Assembly (NCBI GenBank): GCA_019423745.1 | Contig: JAHZAV010000034.1 | Coordinates: 1 to 22,177 of the forward strand | Direction: 5' to 3' | DNA length: 22,177 bases | Origin: Lachnospiraceae bacterium | GTDB lineage: Bacteria; Bacillota; Clostridia; Lachnospirales; Lachnospiraceae | Shown: positions 6,348 to 12,856 of the stretch, piece by piece | How the letters are laid out: each line of letters opens with the position of its first letter | Numbering within the stretch: position 1 is the stretch's first letter | Notes under the pieces: model-generated | Databases searched by the model: none | The model's input: the letters and a program-made list of their open reading frames with translations, nothing else | What the model was told of the DNA's origin: nothing | Program-made: the position numbers and the translations under genes

Positions 6348-6776
6348 ATGAAGAAAAGAATAGATATTGGTATTTTATCGGTTGGTATTATTTTGTTGGT
6401 AGCAGGATTATATTTGATTGGGATCAATGAGAATCCGCAAGGTATTTTTAGAGTATTGCCGTTTGTCTGTATTGGACTTGGCTGCGGTATGTTTGGTCAT
6501 GGAATGGGAAATATTATCAGTCGTCAGGCATTGAAAGGAAGTCCGGAAATTGCTCGTCAGATAGAAATTGAGCAGAAGGATGAAAGAAACATAGCTATAG
6601 GCAATCAGGCAAAAGCAAAAGGATTTGATATGATGACTTTTGCTTTTGGAGCTTTGATGATATGTTTTGCTTTAATGGAGATAGAGTTGGCGGCTACGCT
6701 TCTTTTAGTATTTACCTATCTTTTTGTGGAAGGATATGCGATTTATTATCGGTTTAAATTGGATAAAATGATGTAA
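6348..6776 (+). CDS. Four-helix membrane protein with DERNIAIGN motif (second copy)
   Basis: A 142-aa paralogue of the preceding protein with the same order: two helices, a loop with QKDERNIAIGN near residue 80, and two helices. The ATG at 6348 is preferred because TAGGAGGTG (6332-6340) lies about eight bases upstream; the GTG at 6339 is inside that site. The invariant DERNIAIGN loop in both copies suggests a shared ligand or a heteromeric complex. It is the last clear gene of the operon. Confidence 0.8.
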   Translation: MKKRIDIGILSVGIILLVAGLYLIGINENPQGIFRVLPFVCIGLGCGMFGHGMGNIISRQALKGSPEIARQIEIEQKDERNIAIGNQAKAKGFDMMTFAFGALMICFALMEIELAATLLLVFTYLFVEGYAIYYRFKLDKMM

Positions 6777-6809
6777 AAAGTATTTACCAAAGTAATAGAT
6801 AAGGAGATT

Positions 6810-6836
6810 ATGAAAATGAGAAAATGTATTCTGTGA
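6810..6836 (+). CDS. Possible 8-codon ORF after the membrane-protein operon
   Basis: AAGGAG (6801-6806) is followed by ATG 6810 and an ORF reading MKMRKCIL then TGA. The ribosome site is good but the ORF is tiny, and no homologue is known to me. It may be a decayed gene start. Just after it lies the inverted repeat CTTCTG-AA-CAGAAG (6843-6856). Nothing else is visible up to the terminator at 6948. Confidence 0.25.
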   Translation: MKMRKCIL

Positions 6837-6947
6837 TATTTACTTCTGAACAGAAGAAAGAACGAGGGAAATAAAAGTATCCCCTAATAAAATGAGTAAT
6901 AGTTACTTTATATATAGTCAAATAAAGAGAGAAAATTGGACATATAG

Positions 6948-6990
6948 AAAAGGGGGATAAACTCACAAATAATGATTATCCCCTTTTGGT
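6948..6990. terminator. Bidirectional terminator between converging operons
   Basis: AAAAGGGGGATAA (6948-6960) pairs with TTATCCCCTTTT (6976-6987). The T run on the plus strand and the A run on the other side allow use in both directions. It separates the rightward membrane-protein operon from the leftward gene ending at 7013. Confidence 0.7.
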
Positions 6991-7012
6991 CATACATTCT
7001 GAAATAATATTT

Positions 7013-7240
7013 TTAAGAGATTTTATCTTCTTCGATATAGATCATCAGTTCACCGATATCAACCTTTAAGTAATGGCAGAGCTTGCATACTAAACCGGCA
7101 TCAATCCTTTGGAATTCATTTCTACAGTAACGATTAAAATTGGCTCTTGGAATATCTAGGTCTTTGCAAATCTTGTTTTTGGAAATACCTCTGGCTTCCA
7201 GGAGCTTCTCTATCTGGAATTCTATTTTTCCATAATTCAT
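7013..7240 (-). CDS. Small XRE-type DNA-binding protein
   Basis: A 75-aa helix-turn-helix protein (ISKNKICKDLDIPRANFNRYC) with a C-terminal extension ending in IGELMIYIEEDKIS. The second in-frame ATG (7240) is preferred: AAGGGG lies seven bases before it, whereas the first ATG (7246) is only one base away from the same site. It is a stand-alone leftward gene, divergent from the gene at 7353. A 21-bp palindrome (7266-7286) in the shared intergenic region could be its operator. Confidence 0.75.
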   Translation of the reverse strand: MNYGKIEFQIEKLLEARGISKNKICKDLDIPRANFNRYCRNEFQRIDAGLVCKLCHYLKVDIGELMIYIEEDKIS

Positions 7241-7265
7241 ATCCATACCCCTTTACTATGATACA

Positions 7266-7286
7266 GAAATTATATATAATAATTTC
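7266..7286. promoter_or_regulatory. Palindrome in divergent intergenic region, possible operator
   Basis: GAAATTAT (7266-7273) and ATAATTTC (7279-7286) form a perfect inverted repeat with a five-base spacer. It lies between the divergent genes starting at 7240 (minus) and 7353 (plus). It contains TATAAT-like hexamers, so a bound repressor would block transcription. Confidence 0.45.
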
Positions 7287-7352
7287 CTGAAAAATAATTC
7301 ACTATACAGTACCTTACTGAATAGCTAATAGCACATATGAGGGATGGGATAA

Positions 7353-7820
7353 ATGAAAATAACAAAAAGGTATTTTGATCAATCGCAAAGAGAATATGAG
7401 GAAATAGAAAGAAAATTAGAGCTGGAAAAGCAGGGAAAAACTGCTGAAGAGTTGGCGTATGAAAAACGAATGGTAAGTGAAGAAGGAAAGGTGTTGTTTG
7501 ATAAAATAAAAAAAGCAGAACAAAATACTCTTTTTATTCGAAATAAAGAAAAATACGATCATTTTGTAATGCTGTATAAAGGCGCTATAAAGATGGCGGA
7601 ATTATTGGGATTAAATGTTGAAATCAATACGGAAAATCCGTATCATGCAACGATAGAATTCGAAACAAATAATTTTTATCTGGTAAAGGATGTTTCAAGG
7701 GAATATCATGTATTGACCGGTATGCTATTTGCTCATGCAGATGATGTATGGATAGATAAGAAAGAAAATCTTATACGGATTATTTTTTTCTTTCAAATCA
7801 ATGATAGGGTACAAAAATAG
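7353..7820 (+). CDS. Hypothetical protein, no recognised family
   Basis: A 155-aa soluble protein. The N-terminal third is highly charged and likely coiled coil (residues 10-60, with repeated E and K). The rest looks like a mixed alpha/beta domain (NVEINTENPYHATIEFETNN, then ADDVWIDKKENLIRIIFFF). GAGGGATGGG (7339-7348) serves the ATG. It is monocistronic, ending at a strong hairpin. I cannot assign a function. It stands between two regulators and the ImmA-like gene, so it could be element-specific cargo. Confidence 0.7.
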   Translation: MKITKRYFDQSQREYEEIERKLELEKQGKTAEELAYEKRMVSEEGKVLFDKIKKAEQNTLFIRNKEKYDHFVMLYKGAIKMAELLGLNVEINTENPYHATIEFETNNFYLVKDVSREYHVLTGMLFAHADDVWIDKKENLIRIIFFFQINDRVQK

Positions 7821-7830
7821 GTTGATATAA

Positions 7831-7875
7831 ACAGAGACAGGTAGGATATATCACCTTTCTGTCTCTGTAGTGTTT
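7831..7875. terminator. Bidirectional terminator
   Basis: ACAGAGACAG (7831-7840) pairs perfectly with CTGTCTCTGT (7859-7868), with a T-rich run on the plus side. It lies between the converging genes ending at 7820 (plus) and 7875 (minus). Confidence 0.75.
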
Positions 7876-8390
7876 TATTTTGCTAAGAAGTTGCTGTTAA
7901 TGTCCATCGGCATATTATATTTCTGCCCTCTTTTCATCAGGCTATAAAGTTTGAAACTCATCAGTTCTGGAGTCGCGTAAAGTGAACTGCAGAAACTGAA
8001 GTAGTCAAGATCCTCCTGTTTTGATAAGGCAGCTACGTCTTCATCCTGGATTAGAAGGTCGGCGGCAAACAGATTTGCTTGATATTCTGTTTCATTGATC
8101 ATATTATAGAGCCGATTATCAGACATTGGAGCCATTTTGAGTTGTGAGCGGTGAAGCGTGATATGCCCCAGCTCATGAGCGGCCACGATTCGTTTCTCTT
8201 CTTCAGAAAGAAAACTGCTAAGCATGACATAGATGGTCTGGCAGCTCATAAAACAATAGCCTTTTAATCGATTGTAACGAGAAGTCTCTCCTACGATCAC
8301 GTGCAGACTTTTTAATATTTCTATCGGATCCCTGGTCTGAAATTTTTTTACCAGAGATTCTGTCTTTTTGTATATATAATCATTTCCCAA
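7875..8390 (-). CDS. immA: ImmA/IrrE-family metalloprotease
   Basis: A 171-aa protein with the zinc protease motif AAHELGHITLH (HELGH at about residues 72-76) and a downstream glutamate in NETEYQANLFAADLL, the usual third ligand. Start choice: TTG 8390 has GGGGTGAT six bases upstream, while GTG 8399 overlaps that site; either is possible. Family knowledge: ImmA-type proteases cleave the ImmR-type XRE repressor encoded next door and so derepress ICEBs1-like elements. Here the XRE gene lies 100 bp upstream on the same strand, which fits that pair. Confidence 0.88.
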   Translation of the reverse strand: MGNDYIYKKTESLVKKFQTRDPIEILKSLHVIVGETSRYNRLKGYCFMSCQTIYVMLSSFLSEEEKRIVAAHELGHITLHRSQLKMAPMSDNRLYNMINETEYQANLFAADLLIQDEDVAALSKQEDLDYFSFCSSLYATPELMSFKLYSLMKRGQKYNMPMDINSNFLAK

Positions 8391-8490
8391 ATAAATCACC
8401 CCGCATATGTAATGAACCCCTGAAATTAAGAATACTGTTTAGATTACCAGTATCACTATATCAGATAGCATGTCCTATAAAATGTACACA

Positions 8491-8910
8491 TTATTCCTGC
8501 GGGGTATCCTTCAAATATTTCTTTGGTGTAAATTTTTTTGCACGTTTTTTTGAATCCAGATAGAGCATCTGGATCTCGTCCATAAAAGCTGTCTTGTCAT
8601 CGTCTGACAGCTCTCCGCCGGCAAACATAGCAGCAGCCTGTTCCAGTATCTGTTGTGCCTGTTTTGCGCCTCTGGATCCGTACTGTTCTGTAGCCTCTGT
8701 CACAAAAGACACGTCCTCCGTCATCAAATAAGAAACATCACATCCCAGAATATCCGCAAGCTTTTGATAAAGTTCATGCTGTTTTGGATAACGGCCTTCT
8801 ATCTCCCACCCCCGAATGGTACGAAGAGAAACACCAATGGCATTGGCAAGCTGGGTTTGGTTCATGTTTTTTGTTTTTCTTAAATTTTTTATTTTCTCAC
8901 CGAAAGTCAT
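8491..8910 (-). CDS. immR: XRE-family repressor, ImmR-like
   Basis: A 139-aa protein. Residues 4-62 form a Cro/CI helix-turn-helix (MNQTQLANAIGVSLRTIRGWE), and the C-terminal part is acidic then basic (DDKTAFMDEIQMLYLD, KKRAKKFTPKKYLK). GAGGT lies seven bases before the ATG. It is paired with the ImmA-like protease gene and divergent from the Y-family polymerase gene. The intervening region has seven TTGCCTNT repeats and the polymerase promoter, so this protein is the natural candidate to bind there (inference). It would maintain dormancy of the element or of the module. Confidence 0.85.
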   Translation of the reverse strand: MTFGEKIKNLRKTKNMNQTQLANAIGVSLRTIRGWEIEGRYPKQHELYQKLADILGCDVSYLMTEDVSFVTEATEQYGSRGAKQAQQILEQAAAMFAGGELSDDDKTAFMDEIQMLYLDSKKRAKKFTPKKYLKDTPQE

Positions 8911-8980
8911 AACAATACCTCATTTCTAAGCGGTCTATCTAGGTCAAAAGTGTGTATCCTGATCAAAAAAAGGAAATCAC

Positions 8981-9180
8981 TTGCCTATTCTTTCATGTTG
9001 CCTCTTGACAATGGGCAGATATTTGCCTATAATCTGAATCACAGGAAGAGGCAACTACTTGCCTATAATATAAATGATATTTCCTTTTTTGTCAATAAAG
9101 ATCCCGAGAAATTGCCTGTTTCATGTGAATTTTATTTTGGAACAATGACTAAATCAGATGGGGAATACTCAAATAGGCAA
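8981..9180. promoter_or_regulatory. Seven TTGCCTNT operator-like repeats with a consensus promoter
   Basis: TTGCCTAT occurs at 8981-8988, 9023-9030 and 9059-9066. TTGCCTCT is at 8998-9005 and TTGCCTGT at 9112-9119. Inverted copies are AGAGGCAA at 9047-9054 and ATAGGCAA at 9173-9180. Within the array, TTGACA (9005-9010) and TATAAT (9028-9033) are exactly 17 bp apart, and the -10 box overlaps one repeat. A repressor bound there would shut the polymerase operon. The last copy is about 25 bp before the polymerase start. Confidence 0.75.
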
Positions 9181-9204
9181 TATAAGGTAGAAAGGCGAAT
9201 GTTT

Positions 9205-10476
9205 ATGGGACGTCAGAACTATTATATATGCATTGATCTGAAATCTTTTTATGCATCTGTGGAATGTGTGGAAAGAGGACTTGATCCATTTCAGTCCAAT
9301 CTTGTTGTGGCAGATCCTGAACGATCCAAATCTACGATCTGTCTTGCTATCACTCCGGCAATGAAGCGACTGGGAGTAAAAAACCGATGCCGGATCCATG
9401 AAATACCGGATCACATCAAATACATAACTGCTATGCCAAGGATGCAGCTTTATCTGGATTATTCGGCCTGGATATACAGTATTTATCTCAAGTATGTCTC
9501 AAAGGAAGATATCCATGTTTACAGCGTGGATGAGTGTTTTATAGATGTCACGGAGTATTTACAATTTCATCATATGACACCGAAAGAACTGGCCTTTGAA
9601 ATGATGAGAGCTGTAAAAGATGAAACAGGGATCACTGCAACAGCAGGCGTGGGGACGAATCTTTATCTTGCTAAGATTGCGATGGATATCCTGGCAAAAC
9701 ATGCAGATGATCATATCGGAGTGCTTGATGAAATTTCATATCGGGAACAACTCTGGGATCATCAGCCTCTCCGGGATTTCTGGCGGATCGGATCACGGAC
9801 AGAAAAAAAACTTGCCGGTTATGGCATCCATACGATGGGAGACATTGCACTGGCATCCATATCATCAGAGGATCTTTTATATAAGATTTTTGGAATAGAT
9901 GCAGAGCTTCTGATCGATCATGCCTGGGGATATGAATTTTGCAGGATGTGTGACATTAAAAATTACCATACGGAAGAACACAGTCTTTCCAATGGACAGG
10001 TATTGATGCGAAATTATAAGTATGAGGAGGCTGTTGTTATTGCCAAGGAGATGGCAGATGTGCTTGCCCTGGATCTGTTGGAGAAAGGATTGGTTGCAAG
10101 TTCTATCACACTATGGATTGCTTATGATCACCGATATGGTCAGGAACCCTCTAAGGGAACAGAAAGATTTTTTAATCCTACAAACAGCTCCAAATCTATC
10201 ATAGGTGCAGTAGAAAAAATGTATCGGAAGATCACAGATCCTTATACGGGAATCCGGCGTGTGGAAATTTCTGCAAATAAGGTTCTTCCGGAAAGCTATA
10301 TGCAGTATGATCTGTTTTCCTCTTCCTTTTCCCAGGAAAAAGAAAAAAGTCTGCAGAAAGCAGTATTGGAAGTAAAAAAGCGGTACGGAAAGAATGCAAT
10401 CATGCGGGGCGTAAACTTACTGGACTGTTCAACCTATCGGGAAAGGAACAATCAAATTGGAGGACATAAAGCGTAA
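9205..10476 (+). CDS. Y-family DNA polymerase (UmuC/UvrX/DinB type)
   Basis: A 423-aa protein. The palm motifs are ICIDLKSFYASVE (metal-binding Asp at residue 11) and YSVDECFIDVT (Asp 109 and Glu 110). Finger, helix-hairpin-helix (FWRIGSRTEKKLAGYGIHTMGDIA) and little-finger regions follow, and the length is normal for the family. The IDLK/SVDECFID signature fits UvrX/YqjW-type rather than standard DinB. ATG 9205 is taken as start (AAAGG about nine bases upstream); ATG 9199 is possible, and the upstream in-frame extension is promoter DNA. It is followed by YolD, its usual Firmicute partner. Expected role: error-prone bypass synthesis, here on a mobile element. Confidence 0.93.
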   Translation: MGRQNYYICIDLKSFYASVECVERGLDPFQSNLVVADPERSKSTICLAITPAMKRLGVKNRCRIHEIPDHIKYITAMPRMQLYLDYSAWIYSIYLKYVSKEDIHVYSVDECFIDVTEYLQFHHMTPKELAFEMMRAVKDETGITATAGVGTNLYLAKIAMDILAKHADDHIGVLDEISYREQLWDHQPLRDFWRIGSRTEKKLAGYGIHTMGDIALASISSEDLLYKIFGIDAELLIDHAWGYEFCRMCDIKNYHTEEHSLSNGQVLMRNYKYEEAVVIAKEMADVLALDLLEKGLVASSITLWIAYDHRYGQEPSKGTERFFNPTNSSKSIIGAVEKMYRKITDPYTGIRRVEISANKVLPESYMQYDLFSSSFSQEKEKSLQKAVLEVKKRYGKNAIMRGVNLLDCSTYRERNNQIGGHKA

Positions 10477-10491
10477 AGGAGATGATGCGAT

Positions 10492-10905
10492 ATGATGGCA
10501 CAATATCAGCGGATCATGTATTTACAAAGACCTGTTTCAAAGCGGTATCCTATGGCGGTGGAACGAAGGGCAAAACAATTTGCTCCCTTTGCTGCATTAA
10601 AAGGATTTGAAGAAACCATAAGAGAAAAAGAATTTATTTATGAAATGAAAAGAGTTTTACCGGAGGAAAAGAAAAATGACTTGGATATGAAATTGAAAAT
10701 TTTGAAACCTGGTATGGAGATCCAGGCAGAATACTTTGAAGAGAATGTAAAAAGACCGGGATATGGGAAGTATCATACTGTCAAAGGCAAAGTAGATTTT
10801 TATGATCCTTCGGTCTATCTCCGCATAGGAAATGTGGAAATCAATATCCACAATCTCTTTGATTTGTCTGGGGATAACTTTGAAGTATTGGAATTACCTT
10901 GTTGA
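10492..10905 (+). CDS. YolD-like protein
   Basis: A 137-aa protein of the YolD-like family: an N-terminal KRYPMAVERRAKQFAPFAALKGFEE segment followed by a small beta-rich domain (KGKVDFYDPSVYLRIGNVEINIHNLFDL). YolD-like genes sit beside UvrX/YqjW polymerases in many Firmicutes and their phages and have been proposed to be their UmuD counterpart; that role is not proven. AAAGGAG (10475-10481) lies ten bases before ATG 10492. It is 15 bp behind the polymerase gene and certainly in the same operon. Confidence 0.88.
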   Translation: MMAQYQRIMYLQRPVSKRYPMAVERRAKQFAPFAALKGFEETIREKEFIYEMKRVLPEEKKNDLDMKLKILKPGMEIQAEYFEENVKRPGYGKYHTVKGKVDFYDPSVYLRIGNVEINIHNLFDLSGDNFEVLELPC

Positions 10906-10908
10906 AAA

Positions 10909-11094
10909 ATGATCCGCAAAGATCAGAGAATAATTTTTCTGGGAGTGGGACCAGAAAGATATCCTGAAAAATGCGGCGGATCTACAAAGCAGATCTGTAA
11001 TTGTGATATCATGTCTGCCCGCGCAGCTTTGGCGCTATTCGGAATGGGCAGCATGGAAAGCTCTGGCGGATTTGATTTCCCTTTGATCCGTTGA
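10909..11094 (+). CDS. Small hypothetical protein downstream of YolD
   Basis: A 61-aa protein with a glycine-rich first half (FLGVGPERYPEKCGGSTKQ) and CNCDIMSARAALALFGMGSM. The ATG lies three bases after the yolD stop and has no clear ribosome site, so translation probably depends on coupling. Codon use looks like its neighbours. I do not recognise a family; it could also be a remnant of a longer gene. Confidence 0.5.
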   Translation: MIRKDQRIIFLGVGPERYPEKCGGSTKQICNCDIMSARAALALFGMGSMESSGGFDFPLIR

Positions 11095-11141
11095 GTAATA
11101 AAAGGAAGTATGGATTATTGCTTAAAGGAGGGCTTGGGCCT

Positions 11142-11363
11142 ATGGGAACTGATTTATATAAGTGGCACGTTCACTGCCCTGTTTGCGGAGCTTTTCTGGA
11201 GAAGAGTTCACAGAGCGATTCGGAGGTGGATTGTAAAAAATGTAAGAGTACAGTAGAAGTTTTGGTAAAAGAAGATATCGTATCTGTTCGTCCTATGATT
11301 ATCAGGGATGATAAATTAAAAGAAAGAATCAGAGTTTATTCTCAAAAGATTATGAATCCGTAA
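11142..11363 (+). CDS. Small zinc-ribbon protein
   Basis: A 73-aa protein with two CxxC pairs (Cys 12, 15, 31 and 34: HCPVCG and DCKKCK), consistent with a single zinc ribbon, and a charged helical tail. ATG 11142 is chosen because AAAGGAGG (11124-11131) lies ten bases upstream; a longer form from TTG 11091 would overlap the previous gene and lacks a ribosome site. It resembles Com-like and other small phage or ICE zinc proteins in layout only. It is last in the polymerase operon, ahead of the large hairpin at 11478. Confidence 0.75.
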   Translation: MGTDLYKWHVHCPVCGAFLEKSSQSDSEVDCKKCKSTVEVLVKEDIVSVRPMIIRDDKLKERIRVYSQKIMNP

Positions 11364-11395
11364 GAACTGAATAAGTTGAGCTGCCAGGAAGAGCG

Positions 11396-11455
11396 GTGAA
11401 TTTGGCTGGAACCATCAAGACCGCACCAGACAGCAAGAGTTTGTCAAGGAGCTGA
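11396..11455 (+). CDS. Possible 19-codon leader ORF
   Basis: A GTG at 11396 with AGGAAG just upstream opens an ORF reading MNLAGTIKTAPDSKSLSRS and ending at TGA 11453-11455, shortly before the large terminator. Its start lies in a stem (GCGGT at 11393-11397 with ACCGC at 11420-11424). It could be a leader peptide or chance. Confidence 0.25.
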   Translation: MNLAGTIKTAPDSKSLSRS

Positions 11456-11477
11456 ACCTGACTAGAATCACTAAGAG

Positions 11478-11565
11478 CCCGGCAAAACATTTACGTGTTG
11501 CACACAGGTTAAGAATGTAATCGTGTGTGCTGAAGAATGCGTATGTGTTTTGTCGGGTTTTTTGT
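11478..11565 (+). terminator. Large two-part terminator hairpin
   Basis: CCCGGCAAAACA (11478-11489) pairs with TGTTTTGTCGGG (11546-11557). An inner perfect stem pairs GCACACA (11500-11506) with TGTGTGC (11524-11530). Seven T follow (11558-11563 and the preceding base context), so it works as a rho-independent terminator. At about 80 nt it is far longer than needed and may be part of a structured RNA beginning near 11370. Confidence 0.75.
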
Positions 11566-11624
11566 CTGCAAAAATAACTGGAAAATTGAAATTTATTAAA
11601 CTGTAAAAAAAGAATATTCCATTT

Positions 11625-11761
11625 AAGGGAGGTGATGCGTTCCATCAATTGAAGCTTCGGGCTTCCGTTTAAAAAAAACGGGTGAGTCCGAGGCTTATTG
11701 TAGTGCCTGAATATCAGGATATCTCAAATCGTGCATTTGGACTGCCCGTAGCCGTAAGGCA
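11625..11761 (+). promoter_or_regulatory. Structured leader with mini-ORF ahead of the sigma-like gene
   Basis: AAGGGAGGTG (11625-11634) is followed by ATG 11635 and a five-codon ORF (MRSIN, stop TGA 11650-11652). The stop abuts a long hairpin: AAGCTTCGGGC (11652-11662) pairs with GTCCGAGGCTT (11686-11696), and CCGTTT (11665-11670) pairs with AAACGG (11676-11681). A smaller stem CTGCC/GGCAG (11741-11761) comes next. No T run follows, so this is not a terminator. It probably controls translation or folding of the sigma-like mRNA. Confidence 0.5.
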
Positions 11762-11775
11762 GAAAGGTGGTCCAT

Positions 11776-12411
11776 ATGTTGACATTAAGAGAATTAAGAA
11801 ACCTGATAACTATCCCGGAGTGTCCGAAAAGAGTTCCCACACCAAAACAACTGAAGGAGTCTGGTGTAGAAGTTATTGCAAAAGAAATGATTGATAAGGA
11901 GACCTGGATCTGTGTATATGCCAATGGTCTTGTTCAGTACAGGGTTGGAAAGCGCTATACGGTCTTCTCAATAATAGATTGTGGTGCTTATGAATATGAG
12001 AGTGTAAATAATGAATCAAAGGTATACAGAGCTTCCTTCTTTGAGGATGAAAGATGGTATATCCGGCTGATCATGGAAGGTGAAGACCGGATGGCAGAAA
12101 CGCAGGAAAAAAGAAAATTAAGAAATAAAGTATTTTCCTATGAGCAGATCATAAATGACTTTGGAAACATAGCAGATCCCAGTGAAGATATATTGGAGGT
12201 CCTGATTAAAAAAGATTTGGCAATGGAATTATTGGAACAGCTGACGGAACGACAGAGAACGGTGGTTTACCTTAGGTATTTCTATCAGTTGAACCAGAAA
12301 GAAATAGCTGATTATCTTGGAATCTCTCAACAGAGAGTATCCGAAATTTTATCGAGAGCGAAAGCTGTTTTGACAGCATATACAAAAAAATATGAAAAAT
12401 TTTTTGTTTAA
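11776..12411 (+). CDS. Sigma-70-like region 4 protein of the element
   Basis: A 211-aa protein. Residues 150-200 match sigma region 4: LTERQRTVVYLRYFYQLNQKEIADYLGISQQRVSEILSRAKAVL, a clear helix-turn-helix. The first 100 residues (LTLRELRNLITIPECPKR, with a YRVGKRYTVFSI strand region) are not an obvious sigma region 2, so it may be a regulator using a sigma-type DNA-binding domain rather than a full sigma factor. GAAAGGTGG (11762-11770) serves ATG 11776. Such genes commonly stand ahead of transfer genes in clostridial ICEs, which suggests control of the downstream operon (inference). Confidence 0.82.
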   Translation: MLTLRELRNLITIPECPKRVPTPKQLKESGVEVIAKEMIDKETWICVYANGLVQYRVGKRYTVFSIIDCGAYEYESVNNESKVYRASFFEDERWYIRLIMEGEDRMAETQEKRKLRNKVFSYEQIINDFGNIADPSEDILEVLIKKDLAMELLEQLTERQRTVVYLRYFYQLNQKEIADYLGISQQRVSEILSRAKAVLTAYTKKYEKFFV

Positions 12412-12477
12412 GTCCTGTATATAGAGGCCGGCCAGTTGGGTTAAGTGAGGGGGGAAAAAAATAGTCCTTCTCGCGAA

Positions 12478-12493
12478 CCTTGAAAACTGAATA
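12478..12493 (+). promoter_or_regulatory. boxA-like antitermination motif
   Basis: CCTTGAAAACTGAATA closely matches the boxA-type element CTTTGAAAACT seen in Bacillus rRNA leaders. A partial second copy CTTGAAAAC lies at 12822-12830. It stands in the leader of the very long surface-protein/transfer region, upstream of a terminator hairpin. Function is inference. Confidence 0.4.
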
Positions 12494-12671
12494 GCCTGCC
12501 CAGAGTGATATCTGATCTGAATGTGCATTTTAGCGTATCTCTTCAGAGAAAACGTTCCGGAAGAATTGGAAACCGGGACAGGAACGGATCTGGGAAAGAA
12601 AACAGGAAAGCTCAAACTTAAATCTAAAATCAAATGTCTGATTCATAAAGATGATGACAGTAGAAACAGTG

Positions 12672-12715
12672 TGGCGGTATTCGTTTCCAAAGGAATAGAT
12701 ACCGCCATATTTTTG
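12672..12715 (+). terminator. Terminator hairpin in the leader of the surface protein gene
   Basis: TGGCGGTAT (12672-12680) pairs perfectly with ATACCGCCA (12699-12707). An inner stem TTTCC/GGAA is present and TATTTTT follows. It lies downstream of the sigma-like gene and upstream of the surface protein. It may end the sigma transcript or act as an attenuator. The rest of 12412-12785 shows no convincing gene. Confidence 0.7.
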
Positions 12716-12785
12716 TACTGTTATCCCGGCTTTACTCTTGAGAGCCGATTGTCCCAGACAGTGCAAGTAAAAGGAAAGGAGGAAA

Positions 12786-12836
12786 ATGCAAAAAGATAAT
12801 ATTGTGAAAAGAAAAAAGAAACTTGAAAACCGATGA
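12786..12836 (+). CDS. 16-codon leader ORF overlapping the surface-protein frame
   Basis: AAAGGAGGAAA (12775-12785), the strongest ribosome site nearby, precedes ATG 12786. The ORF reads MQKDNIVKRKKKLENR and stops at TGA 12834-12836, overlapping ATG 12833 of the large ORF as ATGA. This is the layout of translational coupling. It could also mean the large gene starts at 12833. No homologue is known to me. Confidence 0.45.
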   Translation: MQKDNIVKRKKKLENR

Positions 12837-12856
12837 TTCAGAAAGGATTTAAGAAA

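Noticed and set aside
11682..11894. 70-codon ORF starting at GTG (MSPRLIVV...)
   Set aside because: It begins in the internal loop of the leader hairpin without a ribosome site and overlaps the sigma-like gene in another frame for over half its length.
12521..12799. 92-codon ORF between the sigma-like and surface protein genes
   Set aside because: No ribosome site, a strong terminator hairpin lies inside it, and its composition does not look like a folded protein.
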